64,000 bases of DNA, taken from positions 1 through 64,000 of the forward strand of contig JADKKF010000024.1 of the NCBI GenBank assembly GCA_016720635.1, read 5' to 3'. The stretch comes from Saprospiraceae bacterium. GTDB lineage: Bacteria > Bacteroidota > Bacteroidia > Chitinophagales > Saprospiraceae. The notes under the pieces were generated by a model, which saw only the letters and a list, made by a program, of their open reading frames with translations, ran no database searches and was not told where the DNA came from. Shown here piece by piece: positions 8,497-17,395 of this stretch. Position 1 is the stretch's first letter. The number at the start of each line of letters is the position of its first letter. Position numbers and translations under genes: made by a program.

Positions 8497-9620
8497 TAGG
8501 ATAATCGATTTTTAAAGTCGTCATACCCAAATTTTCTGATAATCTCGAATTCACCACTTGATCTCACGATACCTATATTTGGGTGATTCACTCCATTGAA
8601 TGTAGTAGTTTTAACCATCGTGTAATGTATCATATCTTCGAATGTGATCGAATCCCCAATTTGCAATTCTTTTTCAAAAAAATAATTCTCCAAAAAATCA
8701 CCACTAAGGCAACTCATCCCGCCCAAACGATAGGCATAAGGAAGGGCCGAATCCTCCGCCGATCCTTCACGTATAGTTGGCCGATATGGCATCTCTAAAG
8801 TATCGGGCATATGTGCTGTGAATGAAATATCCAACATGGCGGTTTTTATGCCGTGGTGGTTGACAATATCAAGTACTCTCGAGGTCAAGTACCCCGTTTG
8901 CCACACTGCGCAGGCACCTGGCTCTAAGATTATTTTTACTTTGTGTTTTACTTGAAAATTTTTTAAAATAGAAATTAAATGCTCTATGTCATATCCAGCC
9001 TTTGTCATCAGATGCCCACCACCCATATTGATCCATTCTATCTGATCTAACAGATGACCAAAATGCTTTCCAAAACTGTTCAAAGTTCGTTCAAGATCGT
9101 AACTATTGGATTCGCACAAAGCGTGAAAGTGAAGCCCAGTGATACCCTCTGGAAGACCCTCAGCAAAATGTTCGTAAGTCTCCCCAAGTCTAGAGCCCGG
9201 AGCGCATGGGTTGTAAAAAGCAGTACCTACATCACTATACTCAGGATTGACTCTGATTGCACACTTTAGACCTTTTTTATGGCAAATTTCCTTATATCTA
9301 TGATACTCGTTCAGTGAGTTAAAACTGATGTGAGAACTAATATCTGAAATCGGGTCGAACTCTTCGGGCACATAGGCAGCACAATAGGTATGAGCCTTGC
9401 TTTTCATCTCCTCATTGCAAAGCATTGCCTCATGCAATGAACTGGCTGTGGCTCCATCCAAGTATCGCTGAATGGTAGGAAAAACTTTCCACATAGCAAA
9501 GCCCTTCAAGGCTAATATAATGGAAATACCAGCACGTTCCTTAACAGACTGCATCAATTCGAGATTTCGAATTAACTTCGATTCCTCCAGTACAAAACAA
9601 GGAGATGGAATTCCTTTCAT
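8496..9620 (-). CDS. nspC: carboxynorspermidine/carboxyspermidine decarboxylase NspC
   Basis: A fold III PLP-dependent decarboxylase of ~374 residues. The PLP lysine is in IILALKGFAMW near the N-terminus, the phosphate-binding region is INMGGGHLM, the family signature GLHFHALCES is present, and the C-terminal half carries YRLGGMSCLSGDF. It decarboxylates carboxyspermidine to spermidine, or carboxynorspermidine to norspermidine. I chose the ATG at 9620 (MKGIPSPCFVLEE), four bases after the dehydrogenase stop; an ATG at 9653 would overlap that gene by 29 nt and add residues not typical of the family. It pairs with the dehydrogenase just upstream. Confidence 0.93.
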   Translation of the reverse strand: MKGIPSPCFVLEESKLIRNLELMQSVKERAGISIILALKGFAMWKVFPTIQRYLDGATASSLHEAMLCNEEMKSKAHTYCAAYVPEEFDPISDISSHISFNSLNEYHRYKEICHKKGLKCAIRVNPEYSDVGTAFYNPCAPGSRLGETYEHFAEGLPEGITGLHFHALCESNSYDLERTLNSFGKHFGHLLDQIEWINMGGGHLMTKAGYDIEHLISILKNFQVKHKVKIILEPGACAVWQTGYLTSRVLDIVNHHGIKTAMLDISFTAHMPDTLEMPYRPTIREGSAEDSALPYAYRLGGMSCLSGDFLENYFFEKELQIGDSITFEDMIHYTMVKTTTFNGVNHPNIGIVRSSGEFEIIRKFGYDDFKNRLS

Positions 9621-9624
9621 ATGA

Positions 9625-10836
9625 TTATTTATAATCCATTTCAAGGTGGCCATTGATGACTTCTTCCCAAGGAAGCCCGCAAATATTCAATTGTTCCATG
9701 AACGGATCAGGATTGAATTCTTCTACATTTTTAACTCCCACACCCGCCCATTGTCCTTGAAGCATCATCATAGCACCAATCATGGCAGGAACTCCTGTTG
9801 TATAGGACACACCCTGACTTCTTGTTTCATCCCAAGCGTCTTGGTGCTTACAATTGTTCCAGACATAGTAAGTTTTAGGTTTACCGTCTTTGACGCCCAT
9901 AATACGGCAACCGATGGATGTTTCACCTGTATAATTTTCTCCAAGTGAACCTGGATCTGGGAGTACTGCCTTTAAGAATTGGATAGGAACAATTTCTACG
10001 CCATTGTACATAATTGGATCTATTCGAGCCATACCGATATTTTGAATAACCCTAAGGTGGGTCAGATATTCTTGTCCGAAAGTCATCCAAAATCTAGCTC
10101 TTTTGAGGGTAGGAAAGTTTTTTACTAGGGATTCCAACTCTTCATGGTAAATCAGATAACTTTCCTTTGGTCCAATATTTGGATAGTTGATGGGCATATG
10201 AATTTCATGGGGTTCAGTAATTTGCCAAGCACCGTTCTCCCAATATTTACCTTTTTGTGTGACTTCACGGATATTTATTTCAGGATTAAAATTGGTGGCG
10301 AATGCCTTACCATGATCGCCTGCATTGCAATCAATGATGTCCAAATAATGTATTTCATCAAAATGGTGCTTTGCTGCATAGGCTGTATAAACGCCCGTTA
10401 CGCCTGGGTCAAAACCACAACCTAATACTGCCAACAGACCCTTTTCTCTAAACCGATCTTCGTAATCCCACTGCCATTTATATTCAAATTTTGCTTCCTC
10501 TTTGGGTTCATAATTAGCCGTATCAAGGTAATTAACACCAGCTTCTAAACAAGCATCCATTATTAATAAATCCTGATAAGGAAGTGCTACATTCAAGACC
10601 AATTTTGGCTGAAATTCCTTGATCAACTTAACCAAAGCAGGGGTGTCTTCTGCATCGACGCCAGCGGTGGATATTTTGCGTCCTAGCCTTTCTTGGATTT
10701 CTGAGGCGATTTCATCACATTTACTTTTGGTCCTGCTGGCCAACATAATTTCACTAAAAATAGAAGGATGTTGAGCACATTTGTAAGCAACTACTTTACC
10801 TACACCTCCTGCACCAATTATTAAAATTTTTGACAT
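9625..10836 (-). CDS. carboxynorspermidine/carboxyspermidine dehydrogenase (saccharopine dehydrogenase family)
   Basis: 403 residues from the ATG at 10836. The N-terminal Rossmann motif is GAGGVGKVVAYKCA, followed by SRTKSKCDEI typical of NADP-using saccharopine-dehydrogenase-like enzymes, and GCGFDPGVTGVY in the middle. It condenses putrescine or diaminopropane with aspartate semialdehyde and reduces the product, giving carboxyspermidine or carboxynorspermidine for NspC. The direct adjacency to nspC supports this function over a lysine-pathway enzyme. The upstream in-frame ATG at 10887 was rejected because the extension would cover the promoter match at 10863. Confidence 0.9.
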   Translation of the reverse strand: MSKILIIGAGGVGKVVAYKCAQHPSIFSEIMLASRTKSKCDEIASEIQERLGRKISTAGVDAEDTPALVKLIKEFQPKLVLNVALPYQDLLIMDACLEAGVNYLDTANYEPKEEAKFEYKWQWDYEDRFREKGLLAVLGCGFDPGVTGVYTAYAAKHHFDEIHYLDIIDCNAGDHGKAFATNFNPEINIREVTQKGKYWENGAWQITEPHEIHMPINYPNIGPKESYLIYHEELESLVKNFPTLKRARFWMTFGQEYLTHLRVIQNIGMARIDPIMYNGVEIVPIQFLKAVLPDPGSLGENYTGETSIGCRIMGVKDGKPKTYYVWNNCKHQDAWDETRSQGVSYTTGVPAMIGAMMMLQGQWAGVGVKNVEEFNPDPFMEQLNICGLPWEEVINGHLEMDYK

Positions 10837-10862
10837 AATGATTGATTTTTTAATCTTTCCAG

Positions 10863-10870
10863 CAAAGATA
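10863..10870 (-). promoter_or_regulatory. TAnnTTTG promoter for the polyamine operon
   Basis: TATCTTTG on the minus strand, 27 nt upstream of the dehydrogenase start; likely start of the transcript that runs through nspC, prmC, the glycosyltransferase and perhaps glgA. Confidence 0.55.
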
Positions 10871-10991
10871 TGAGAATATTTTACCAAAAAAATATTTTTT
10901 TTATTTGAATTAAATCATTGATTAACAATCGATTGTAAATTTTACTAAAAATTATTTTAAAAATATGTGCATAAAAATATAAATAAACTTT

Positions 10992-10999
10992 TACCTTTG
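10992..10999 (+). promoter_or_regulatory. TAnnTTTG promoter for tRNA-Lys
   Basis: TACCTTTG ends 25 nt before the mature tRNA 5' end, a spacing that fits a short 5' leader. Confidence 0.6.
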
Positions 11000-11024
11000 C
11001 ACGGCATTTGAAAAAATGTTGATT

Positions 11025-11097
11025 GATTCCGTAGCTCAGTTGGTAGAGCATTACACTTTTAATGTAGGGGTCCTGGGTTCGAGCCCCAGCGGGATCA
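11025..11097 (+). tRNA. tRNA-Lys (TTT)
   Basis: A 73-nt cloverleaf. The acceptor stem is GATTCCG/CGGGATC with one G-U pair, the D arm is GCTCAGTTGGTAGAGC, the anticodon loop CTTTTAA is closed by TTACA/TGTAG, and the T arm CTGGGTTCGAGCCCCAG is standard. Anticodon TTT reads AAA/AAG. The CCA end is not encoded. It stands alone with its own promoter and terminator. Confidence 0.95.
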
Positions 11098-11106
11098 CAA
11101 AAATTT

Positions 11107-11139
11107 AAATCCTTGGCTTAGCGTCAAGGATTTTTTTTT
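11107..11139 (+). terminator. terminator after tRNA-Lys
   Basis: AAATCCTTG and CAAGGATTT pair around a 9-nt loop and lead into a run of nine T, 9 nt after the tRNA. Confidence 0.85.
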
Positions 11140-11192
11140 GCCTTTTAGAAAAAATACCTAAGCTTTTGGCATTTTATTAATTACAATTTCAG

Positions 11193-11200
11193 TAAATTTG
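11193..11200 (+). promoter_or_regulatory. TAnnTTTG promoter for hpd
   Basis: TAAATTTG ends 22 nt before the hpd ATG, so the leader would be only about 15 nt. It also argues against the upstream TTG at 11198 as start codon. Confidence 0.55.
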
Positions 11201-11221
11201 CAGTACAAGAAAATTTTACTT

Positions 11222-12358
11222 ATGCAAGAAATTATTAGCAATAAACCTACAGAATCCAAAATGAATATTGAAGACTTTTTACCCATAAATGGGACCGATT
11301 ATGTAGAGTTCTATGTTGGAAATGCGAAACAAGCTAGCCACTATTACCGTACAGCGTTTGGTTTTCAACCTGTGGCCTATGCTGGCCCAGAGACTGGACT
11401 GAAAGATAAAGTAAGCTATGTATTGCAGCAAGGTAAAATCCGATTCGTACTGACCACACCTTTGAGATCCAGTCATGAAATTAACCAGCATTTGGTTAAG
11501 CATGGTGACGGAATAAAAACCCTCGCGCTATGGGTGGATGATGTACAATATTCCTTCGATCAGACTACCTCCAGAGGTGCTGAAGTTTATTTTGAGCCCG
11601 TCACATTAAAGGATAATGATGGCGAAGTAAAAATGGCTGGGATCAAGCTGTATGGTGAGACTGTACACGTTTTTGTTGAAAGAAAAAATTATAAAGGTAA
11701 ATTCATGCCAGGCTATGAGGCATGGAATCCAAGTTATCAACCGGAATCCGTAGGTTTATTGTACGTGGATCACTGCGTAGGCAATGTTGGATGGAATAGA
11801 ATGAATACTTGGGTAGATTTCTATGAAAAAGTAATGGGTTTCAAGAATATTTTATCCTTTGACGACAATGATATATCGACTGAATACAGTGCCCTTATGT
11901 CAAAGGTCATGAGCAATGGCAATGGATATGTCAAGTTCCCTATCAATGAGCCCGCAGAAGGAAAGAAAAAATCTCAAGTAGAGGAATATTTAGATTTCTA
12001 CGAAGGGGAAGGTGTACAACACGTAGCTATGGCGACTCACGACATCATAGACACGGTTAAAAATCTTCAAGCTAGAGGCGTTGAATTCTTGACTGTACCC
12101 AGCTCTTATTATGACGAATTAAAGCAAAGAATAGGTAATATCGACGAAGATATAGATGCTTTGCAAGAGCTTGGAATTCTTGTCGATAGAGACGATGAAG
12201 GGTACTTATTGCAAATATTTACAAAACCTGTCGAAGATAGGCCCACCTTATTTTATGAAATAATACAAAGAAAAGGAGCCAAGTCATTCGGAAAAGGCAA
12301 TTTCAAAGCATTATTCGAAGCCATAGAAAGAGAACAGGACCGTCGCGGAAATTTATAA
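11222..12358 (+). CDS. hpd: 4-hydroxyphenylpyruvate dioxygenase
   Basis: About 378 residues from the ATG at 11222, normal for the family. Two vicinal-oxygen-chelate domains are visible: NGTDYVEFYVGNAKQASHYY near the N-terminus and VDHCVGNVGWNRMNTWVDFY in the middle. The three iron ligands are the His in VDHCVGN, the His in VQHVAMAT and the Glu in FYEIIQRKG. The C-terminal GxGNFKALFEAIEREQ is the family signature. It converts 4-hydroxyphenylpyruvate to homogentisate in tyrosine breakdown. No other gene of that pathway is in the window. Confidence 0.96.
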   Translation: MQEIISNKPTESKMNIEDFLPINGTDYVEFYVGNAKQASHYYRTAFGFQPVAYAGPETGLKDKVSYVLQQGKIRFVLTTPLRSSHEINQHLVKHGDGIKTLALWVDDVQYSFDQTTSRGAEVYFEPVTLKDNDGEVKMAGIKLYGETVHVFVERKNYKGKFMPGYEAWNPSYQPESVGLLYVDHCVGNVGWNRMNTWVDFYEKVMGFKNILSFDDNDISTEYSALMSKVMSNGNGYVKFPINEPAEGKKKSQVEEYLDFYEGEGVQHVAMATHDIIDTVKNLQARGVEFLTVPSSYYDELKQRIGNIDEDIDALQELGILVDRDDEGYLLQIFTKPVEDRPTLFYEIIQRKGAKSFGKGNFKALFEAIEREQDRRGNL

Positions 12359-12367
12359 TCACAACTA

Positions 12368-12904
12368 TTGAATTATATTGTTTTTGACCTGGAGGCTACT
12401 TGTTGGAATCCATTACCCAAAGATGCGAAGCAAGAAGTAATAGAAATTGGAGCTGTCAAAATCAACCAATTTGGAGAGATATTAGATGAGTTTTCATCTT
12501 TCGTTCAGCCAGTAATCAACAGGACGCTGTCTGTATATTGTCGTCAATTGACACATATCGAACAGAACCAAGTTGACAAAGCACAAATATTTCCAAAAGT
12601 AATAGAAAGGTGGATTGATTGGATTGACGAGGACTCTTATCTTTTGCTTTCGTGGGGTTCTTTTGACATAAAGGTCTTAACAAAAAACTGTAATTACCAT
12701 CGAGTCCCAACGGATTGGTTGACAAATTATGCCGACATAAAGGCTCAATATCCGAAAGTGATTAATATACCGCAGCCAACTAACTTACAAAGGGCATTAG
12801 CCATAGAAGGGTTCAAATTCGATGGAGAGCAGCATAGAGCACTGAGCGACGCCAAAAATCTCGCTAAAATCTTTGTAAAGTATTTGGGCGAATGGCAATA
12901 TTGA
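12368..12904 (+). CDS. DEDDh-type 3'-5' exonuclease
   Basis: 178 residues beginning with a TTG start nine bases after the hpd stop; no ATG lies near. The exonuclease motifs are Exo I FDLEATCW (Asp7, Glu9), Exo II SWGSFDIKVL and Exo III HRALSDAKN (His and Asp). This set places it with the ERI-1/KapD-like branch of single-domain DnaQ-fold nucleases, which act on RNA or DNA 3' ends. It is probably co-transcribed with hpd, without a clear functional link. Confidence 0.85.
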   Translation: MNYIVFDLEATCWNPLPKDAKQEVIEIGAVKINQFGEILDEFSSFVQPVINRTLSVYCRQLTHIEQNQVDKAQIFPKVIERWIDWIDEDSYLLLSWGSFDIKVLTKNCNYHRVPTDWLTNYADIKAQYPKVINIPQPTNLQRALAIEGFKFDGEQHRALSDAKNLAKIFVKYLGEWQY

Positions 12905-12920
12905 CGAAAATCATCACTTA

Positions 12921-13265
12921 TTACCCGCCCGTTTTCTTTGTCTGTGTAAATCCCTTTTCAAGCAAAATTTTTACGACTTTATCACGATGATCGCCCTGCA
13001 ATATAATTTCAAAGTCTTTGACGCTGCCCCCTACCCCACACTTGTTTTTGAGTAGTTTACCCAAATCCTCAAGCTCGGATTCAGGACCAATAAATCCAGT
13101 AATCAAGGTTACTTCCTTGCCTCCTCTATTTTTTTTATCCAATGCAATCCTCAACTTTTGTTGCCCTGGAGCTATTGAGTCCGCCTCAACTTTTTTATCC
13201 GTTTCATACTGATAATCGGGATTCGTTGAATAAACGACGTTGATTCTATTTTTTTGTTTAGCCAT
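12921..13265 (-). CDS. yciH: SUI1/YciH-family translation factor-like protein
   Basis: 114 residues. The SUI1 fold is recognised from [24 protein letters not shown] and [36 protein letters not shown], which correspond to the eIF1-like core. The first ~40 residues are an extension without a clear domain. Bacterial YciH proteins are thought to influence start codon selection on the 30S subunit. It is convergent with the exonuclease (16-nt gap) and lies 6 nt downstream of the next leftward gene, so they share a transcript. Confidence 0.9.
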   Translation of the reverse strand: MAKQKNRINVVYSTNPDYQYETDKKVEADSIAPGQQKLRIALDKKNRGGKEVTLITGFIGPESELEDLGKLLKNKCGVGGSVKDFEIILQGDHRDKVVKILLEKGFTQTKKTGG

Positions 13266-13271
13266 TTAAAA

Positions 13272-14291
13272 TTATAATTTGTATAACAATTGAAATCCTA
13301 ATTGATCCAGCAATTCATCCGTATCTGCTACTATGATGATTCCTTTTTTCTTATTTTGATCGAACAACAAAGAAACGGAATGTCCAGCAATATTACCCGC
13401 ATAACTGAACTGTGCATTTCCTTTTTTATCTGTGATTCTGTACCACCCTAAACACTTATCGATGCTTTTCCTAATTCCAGTAGGCATTGGATCTTTGAAC
13501 AACACATCTAGATTTTCCTCGGACTTATTGGAATTGTGATTCAAATTGTCCGAAAGAAAGCGAATTAAATCGTTTGGATAGATGGCCAAACCTAATGATG
13601 CTTCACAAGAATTGAAAACTGGAAAAGGTGATTTAATCCTTTCATTTACGAAGCCTTGGCAAATATTAGATTGTTTTTTATCATAAATAAATACATTGTA
13701 TGGATTTAATACAGAATCATTTCTGATAATATCAAAAAATAATCTTCCCATTTTTTCTTCAAATAATTGCTGGATTACACCATATCCCCAATGTGAATAT
13801 TTATAATTCTTCACAGTTGGGTTCAATTCTTTTGCTTTAATTGTTAATTCCTTTCCAGAAAATTGTTCAAAGAAAGGCAATTGTTCGTTTTCTCCTCTTT
13901 TGAAATATGGAATTCGAGATAGGCCAGATCTATGTTGAAACATCTCAACAATCCACGTGGAATCTTCCTTATTAAAACCTATATTTTTATGTTTTGAAAG
14001 TTCATGAAATGCTATCAATGAAAACAGCTTGCTCATCCCTCCAAGCAATATCGGTCTATTCCAGTCGAGGCAAGGTGGTGAATCTGCATAACCAAGTTGA
14101 AACTTATGAATTGAATCACCCTCCAGCACTCCGATCAGCAATGATTGGACATTTTTCTGGGGGATTTTGGTATGTACATAAATGATCTCTTTGATTTGCG
14201 CCAAAAGTGTATCTTCAACATTTTGGCTGAATAAAATGCCATTAAAATTGATAATAATGATTATTATGAATAAATTTGTTTTTCTCACCAT
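13272..14291 (-). CDS. beta-lactamase-fold protein lacking the catalytic serine
   Basis: 339 residues with an N-terminal signal peptide (hydrophobic residues ~7-21, cleavage after LFSQ). The class C beta-lactamase / penicillin-binding-like fold is suggested by ILLGGMSKLFSLIAFHEL in the place of the SxxK helix, by MFQHRSGLSRIPYF, by YSHWGYGVIQQLFEEKMG in the place of the YxN motif, and by AGNIAGHSVSLLF near the end. The nucleophile position of SxxK is Gly85 (the motif reads GMSK) and the Asn of YxN is His167. It is therefore probably not a hydrolase and may bind peptides or cell wall. Its start is only 15 nt from the divergent gene at 14307. Confidence 0.75.
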   Translation of the reverse strand: MVRKTNLFIIIIIINFNGILFSQNVEDTLLAQIKEIIYVHTKIPQKNVQSLLIGVLEGDSIHKFQLGYADSPPCLDWNRPILLGGMSKLFSLIAFHELSKHKNIGFNKEDSTWIVEMFQHRSGLSRIPYFKRGENEQLPFFEQFSGKELTIKAKELNPTVKNYKYSHWGYGVIQQLFEEKMGRLFFDIIRNDSVLNPYNVFIYDKKQSNICQGFVNERIKSPFPVFNSCEASLGLAIYPNDLIRFLSDNLNHNSNKSEENLDVLFKDPMPTGIRKSIDKCLGWYRITDKKGNAQFSYAGNIAGHSVSLLFDQNKKKGIIIVADTDELLDQLGFQLLYKL

Positions 14292-14306
14292 TATGGAAAT
14301 TAGAAT

Positions 14307-15461
14307 ATGAAGAATGTCGAGAACCCTTCTAAATCATTAATCAAAATATGCATTCTCATTGTCTTACTATTTAATTACTGTATAAACGGTCAATCTCAAT
14401 GTTTATTTAAGTTTGGTGATCGAACTCTTAATATTTCAAAGTATGGCAAAATAGCTATTTTTCAAGAAATTTTAAACAAAAAAAGGATAAATATCGATTT
14501 AGCTCCATTAAAAATAGAAGGGGTATGGGATCGTCGTTGGCAAAAAAACTACGTAGAATATCTGGAAAAAGTGAAGAAATTTGGCATAACCGATGCTGAA
14601 ATGGACGCTTTTAAAAGCCAGTGTATTACAGAAGATATTTGGGATCAATGGACAGGGGAACCCAACTTAACCGTTCAAGAGCGAGCGTACTTGATATCGT
14701 ATTCGCTAGAAGGGCATGATTATGATCGGGTTTTATGGGATAAAAAGCCATCAAAAAATTCTTTCTGGCTCATGTGGGGTCCCTTTCAAGCAACTTTTGG
14801 AGGCGTCAATAAATTGGGCGGTATTCTTAATCTTGTAGAGCCTAGTGTCCTCAAAGAATGTTTTGGCCAAGAATTTCAATCCATCCAAAACATGATAAAC
14901 GACGATGACATGGCAAAGCGGTATCATATATATCAGGCGGTACGAAACTCAAGTACAAGAAAAAACGCATGGACTGCTGGATTACAGTGTATAGGAACAA
15001 CATTTGAAGGACAAAATGCCTTTTTAAATTATGCCATAGAATCAAAATTTTGGATAGGAAATGGAATCCGAAAACTCTATAATCTCATCCCAGATGCCAA
15101 ATCTCACGGTACCGAAATTGACTACGCATTCCTTATGGACATTGCTATTCAATTGGTCATTGATGATCGAAAATTGACACTAGCAAAGAAAGCCATCCAA
15201 CCTTTGTTTGCTTCTAATCCTCATCCACCCCGTTGGATGATAAGAAAAGCCATTGGTGATGCTATGGTAAGTTCTATATCAAAATCAAAATCAGATCGAA
15301 TGGGTCGAAATGTTATTTATTATCGTGAAGCTGCTGGCAATAAATTATCAGCACAGGAATTGAAAGCTTGGCAGACGAGGTCTCCATTTTATGCTGAAGA
15401 CTTTGGGTTATCTGACGAAAAGACATTCTATCCATATGGAAGTACTAAAGACACCAACTAA
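14307..15461 (+). CDS. secreted hypothetical protein, 384 residues
   Basis: Starts with a signal peptide (basic start, hydrophobic core ILIVLLFNYC, then NGQSQ). The mature part is rich in Trp and Tyr. A central segment, SFWLMWGPFQATFGGVNKLGGI, looks like a substrate groove of a lysozyme- or chitosanase-like hydrolase, but the likeness is not strong enough to assign a family. The C-terminal third, with RWMIRKAIGDAM and ELKAWQTRSPFYAEDFGL, is helical. It is transcribed away from the beta-lactamase-fold gene with only 15 nt between start codons, so the two promoters must lie inside each other's coding sequence or the starts are slightly wrong. Confidence 0.6.
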   Translation: MKNVENPSKSLIKICILIVLLFNYCINGQSQCLFKFGDRTLNISKYGKIAIFQEILNKKRINIDLAPLKIEGVWDRRWQKNYVEYLEKVKKFGITDAEMDAFKSQCITEDIWDQWTGEPNLTVQERAYLISYSLEGHDYDRVLWDKKPSKNSFWLMWGPFQATFGGVNKLGGILNLVEPSVLKECFGQEFQSIQNMINDDDMAKRYHIYQAVRNSSTRKNAWTAGLQCIGTTFEGQNAFLNYAIESKFWIGNGIRKLYNLIPDAKSHGTEIDYAFLMDIAIQLVIDDRKLTLAKKAIQPLFASNPHPPRWMIRKAIGDAMVSSISKSKSDRMGRNVIYYREAAGNKLSAQELKAWQTRSPFYAEDFGLSDEKTFYPYGSTKDTN

Positions 15462-15480
15462 GACTTTTAAAAAAAATAAA

Positions 15481-16830
15481 TTAGAAAGTCGATTTCAACC
15501 CAATACTCATTCCTAAAAAATCATGTTGTTCTCCATAATTAATTTTATTGAAATTCCAATTTGATACATAGTTTTTATAGAAAACTTTTGTTAGAAATTG
15601 AAAATTGGGGCTCATCTTGAATCCCAATGTGATTTCACCGTGAATACCCAATCCTGTATTAGGCAAATATGGAGTATTTAGTTTATTGATATAGTAAGGT
15701 TCGTACGTGGAAGATACCAGCCTTCCTTTTCCTTGTAATATTGCATTCCAAAAAGGGCCAATTGCAGCACCTATCGAAAATTTTCTTTTTGTTAATTCGT
15801 AACCAAAAAGCAAGGGAATGTCCAATGTTACGATAGAATTGGTATCCTGAATGATTCTTTGCGAAGCTACTTTGTTATCTAAAGTGTTTGCCGACAATAG
15901 TTCAGTATTTTGAAAATCAAACTTATAAATGGATTTTTGATAATCCAAGCCAAGCTTCATAAATATTCCTGAATTCAACTTGATTCCCGCCCCAATCGAA
16001 GTTTTCACACCATACCATGCCTTAGTAGTATTTTCTAAATTTTCTTGAGCTCGACTTTTAGCATTTTGGTCCTGATAAAATTTTCGATTGTCTCTAAAAA
16101 TGCCGCCATCAATTTCAATAAAATAGGACGAAATCTTTGCAGACTCTTTCCAGTGAATTTTCTTGTCCTCATGGCCGAATTTTACTTGTGATAGTGTGAT
16201 TTGCGGTTCAATTTTCAAAAACACCTTAGGGCTTTCAAGAAATGCAAGCATCACATTAGGTGCTTTAAAAACCGATAGGGCTCTGTCTTCGATCACAGAT
16301 GCATGTGGACTTGTTTCTACGTGTTTGTTAGCCGCAGCCTCATTATTTGCGAGCGCAACTAACGATTCATTTATTACTGCGGATGCATTTTCTTTTGAAG
16401 TATTTTTATTTGAAGCCAAAGCAATTATCTCGTTTTGTTTCGTTTCCAATTGCTTGGCTGGTTCATGAGACTGCTTATCATTTCCGGTTGTTGGCTCAGA
16501 ACTGGCTATTGGCATATTATTCTCCTGGGCAATGGCGAAGTGCTTTACATCCTTTGCTAATTTTTTTGGTCTAGTATTAGTTGGACCCTCAGAATTTCCG
16601 TCTTGTAAGGGCAAACTAGGATTCGATGCATTATAAATAAAAAAGCCACTACCTACCAATAGAAGTAGCAGTAAAAACGGCCACAAAATAAAACCTCGTT
16701 TTTCATTTTTATCGACGGCATAAACAGGAATGTTTTTTTCCACTTCATCCCAAATAAAAGCAGGAGGAGTTTCTTGCATTTGATCATACAAGTCTTTCAA
16801 TTTATGTCTAGTACTTTTTTCCATTTTCAT
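15481..16830 (-). CDS. membrane-anchored beta-barrel partner of an ECF sigma factor
   Basis: About 449 residues. The N-terminal ~45 residues (MKMEKSTRHKLKDLYDQM, FIWDEVEKNI) are cytoplasmic and could bind the sigma factor. A single transmembrane helix, FILWPFLLLLLLVGSGFFIYN, follows. Then comes a ~170-residue low-complexity N/E/K/A-rich linker and a C-terminal region of alternating strands ending in a terminal Phe (GLKSTF), typical of outer-membrane barrels. It matches the anchor and barrel parts of the fused protein at 1073-2926. The start at 16830 or 16824 is chosen over an ATG at 16860; either still overlaps or closely follows the sigma gene stop at 16835, so translation is coupled. A role as anti-sigma or cell-surface sensor is inferred. 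Confidence 0.75.
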   Translation of the reverse strand: MKMEKSTRHKLKDLYDQMQETPPAFIWDEVEKNIPVYAVDKNEKRGFILWPFLLLLLLVGSGFFIYNASNPSLPLQDGNSEGPTNTRPKKLAKDVKHFAIAQENNMPIASSEPTTGNDKQSHEPAKQLETKQNEIIALASNKNTSKENASAVINESLVALANNEAAANKHVETSPHASVIEDRALSVFKAPNVMLAFLESPKVFLKIEPQITLSQVKFGHEDKKIHWKESAKISSYFIEIDGGIFRDNRKFYQDQNAKSRAQENLENTTKAWYGVKTSIGAGIKLNSGIFMKLGLDYQKSIYKFDFQNTELLSANTLDNKVASQRIIQDTNSIVTLDIPLLFGYELTKRKFSIGAAIGPFWNAILQGKGRLVSSTYEPYYINKLNTPYLPNTGLGIHGEITLGFKMSPNFQFLTKVFYKNYVSNWNFNKINYGEQHDFLGMSIGLKSTF

Positions 16831-16834
16831 TTCA

Positions 16835-17383
16835 TTATTTACTATAAATACCCGCTTCAATCAATTGCTTTTGTAAAATTTCCCTTGCTTTAAAAACTCT
16901 TGCACGGGAGGCTACTTCAGAAATAGACAAAAAATCTGCTATTTCTTTGTGCGAATATTCATCTATAAAAAACAATAAAAACACTTCTTTCATTCCAGAT
17001 GGCAATTCTTTAATTTTTTTATTTATATAATTCAAATCTATACCATCGTCAAAGGTCAAATCAAGTTTTACTTCTGGAAATTGTAGAGGATCTTCGTGTT
17101 CAATCAAGCTATTCCATTTCTTTTTTTTATTCCTAAAAACAGTATTGATGACCACCCTTTTTATCCAACTTCCCAGCGGAGCTTCAAATTTATAGGTAGC
17201 CAAATACTTGAATACAGAGATAAAACTGTCCTGCAATATATCATTGGCTTCGTCCACGTTCACTACATAGCGCTTGACAATGGAGTACATTGCTCCAGCA
17301 TAAGCATCATACAATGCTTTTTGCGCTGCCCGACTATTATTCAAGCAATCCTCAACCAGTATCTTTTCGTCTTGTCTGCTCAA
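16835..17383 (-). CDS. ECF RNA polymerase sigma factor
   Basis: 182 residues. Region 2 is QKALYDAYAGAMYSIVKRYV with DEANDILQDSFISVFKYL, and region 2.4 is GSWIKRVVINTVFRNKKKK. Region 4 is LPSGMKEVFLLFFIDEYSHKEIADFL with the helix-turn-helix ISEVASRARVFKAREIL. It redirects RNA polymerase to a small regulon. It lies 12 nt after the carboxypeptidase-regulatory lipoprotein gene and its end meets the anchor/barrel gene, giving a three-gene operon. The organisation suggests that the barrel protein controls this sigma factor. Confidence 0.93.
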   Translation of the reverse strand: MSRQDEKILVEDCLNNSRAAQKALYDAYAGAMYSIVKRYVVNVDEANDILQDSFISVFKYLATYKFEAPLGSWIKRVVINTVFRNKKKKWNSLIEHEDPLQFPEVKLDLTFDDGIDLNYINKKIKELPSGMKEVFLLFFIDEYSHKEIADFLSISEVASRARVFKAREILQKQLIEAGIYSK

Positions 17384-17395
17384 GCGACTATCGTG

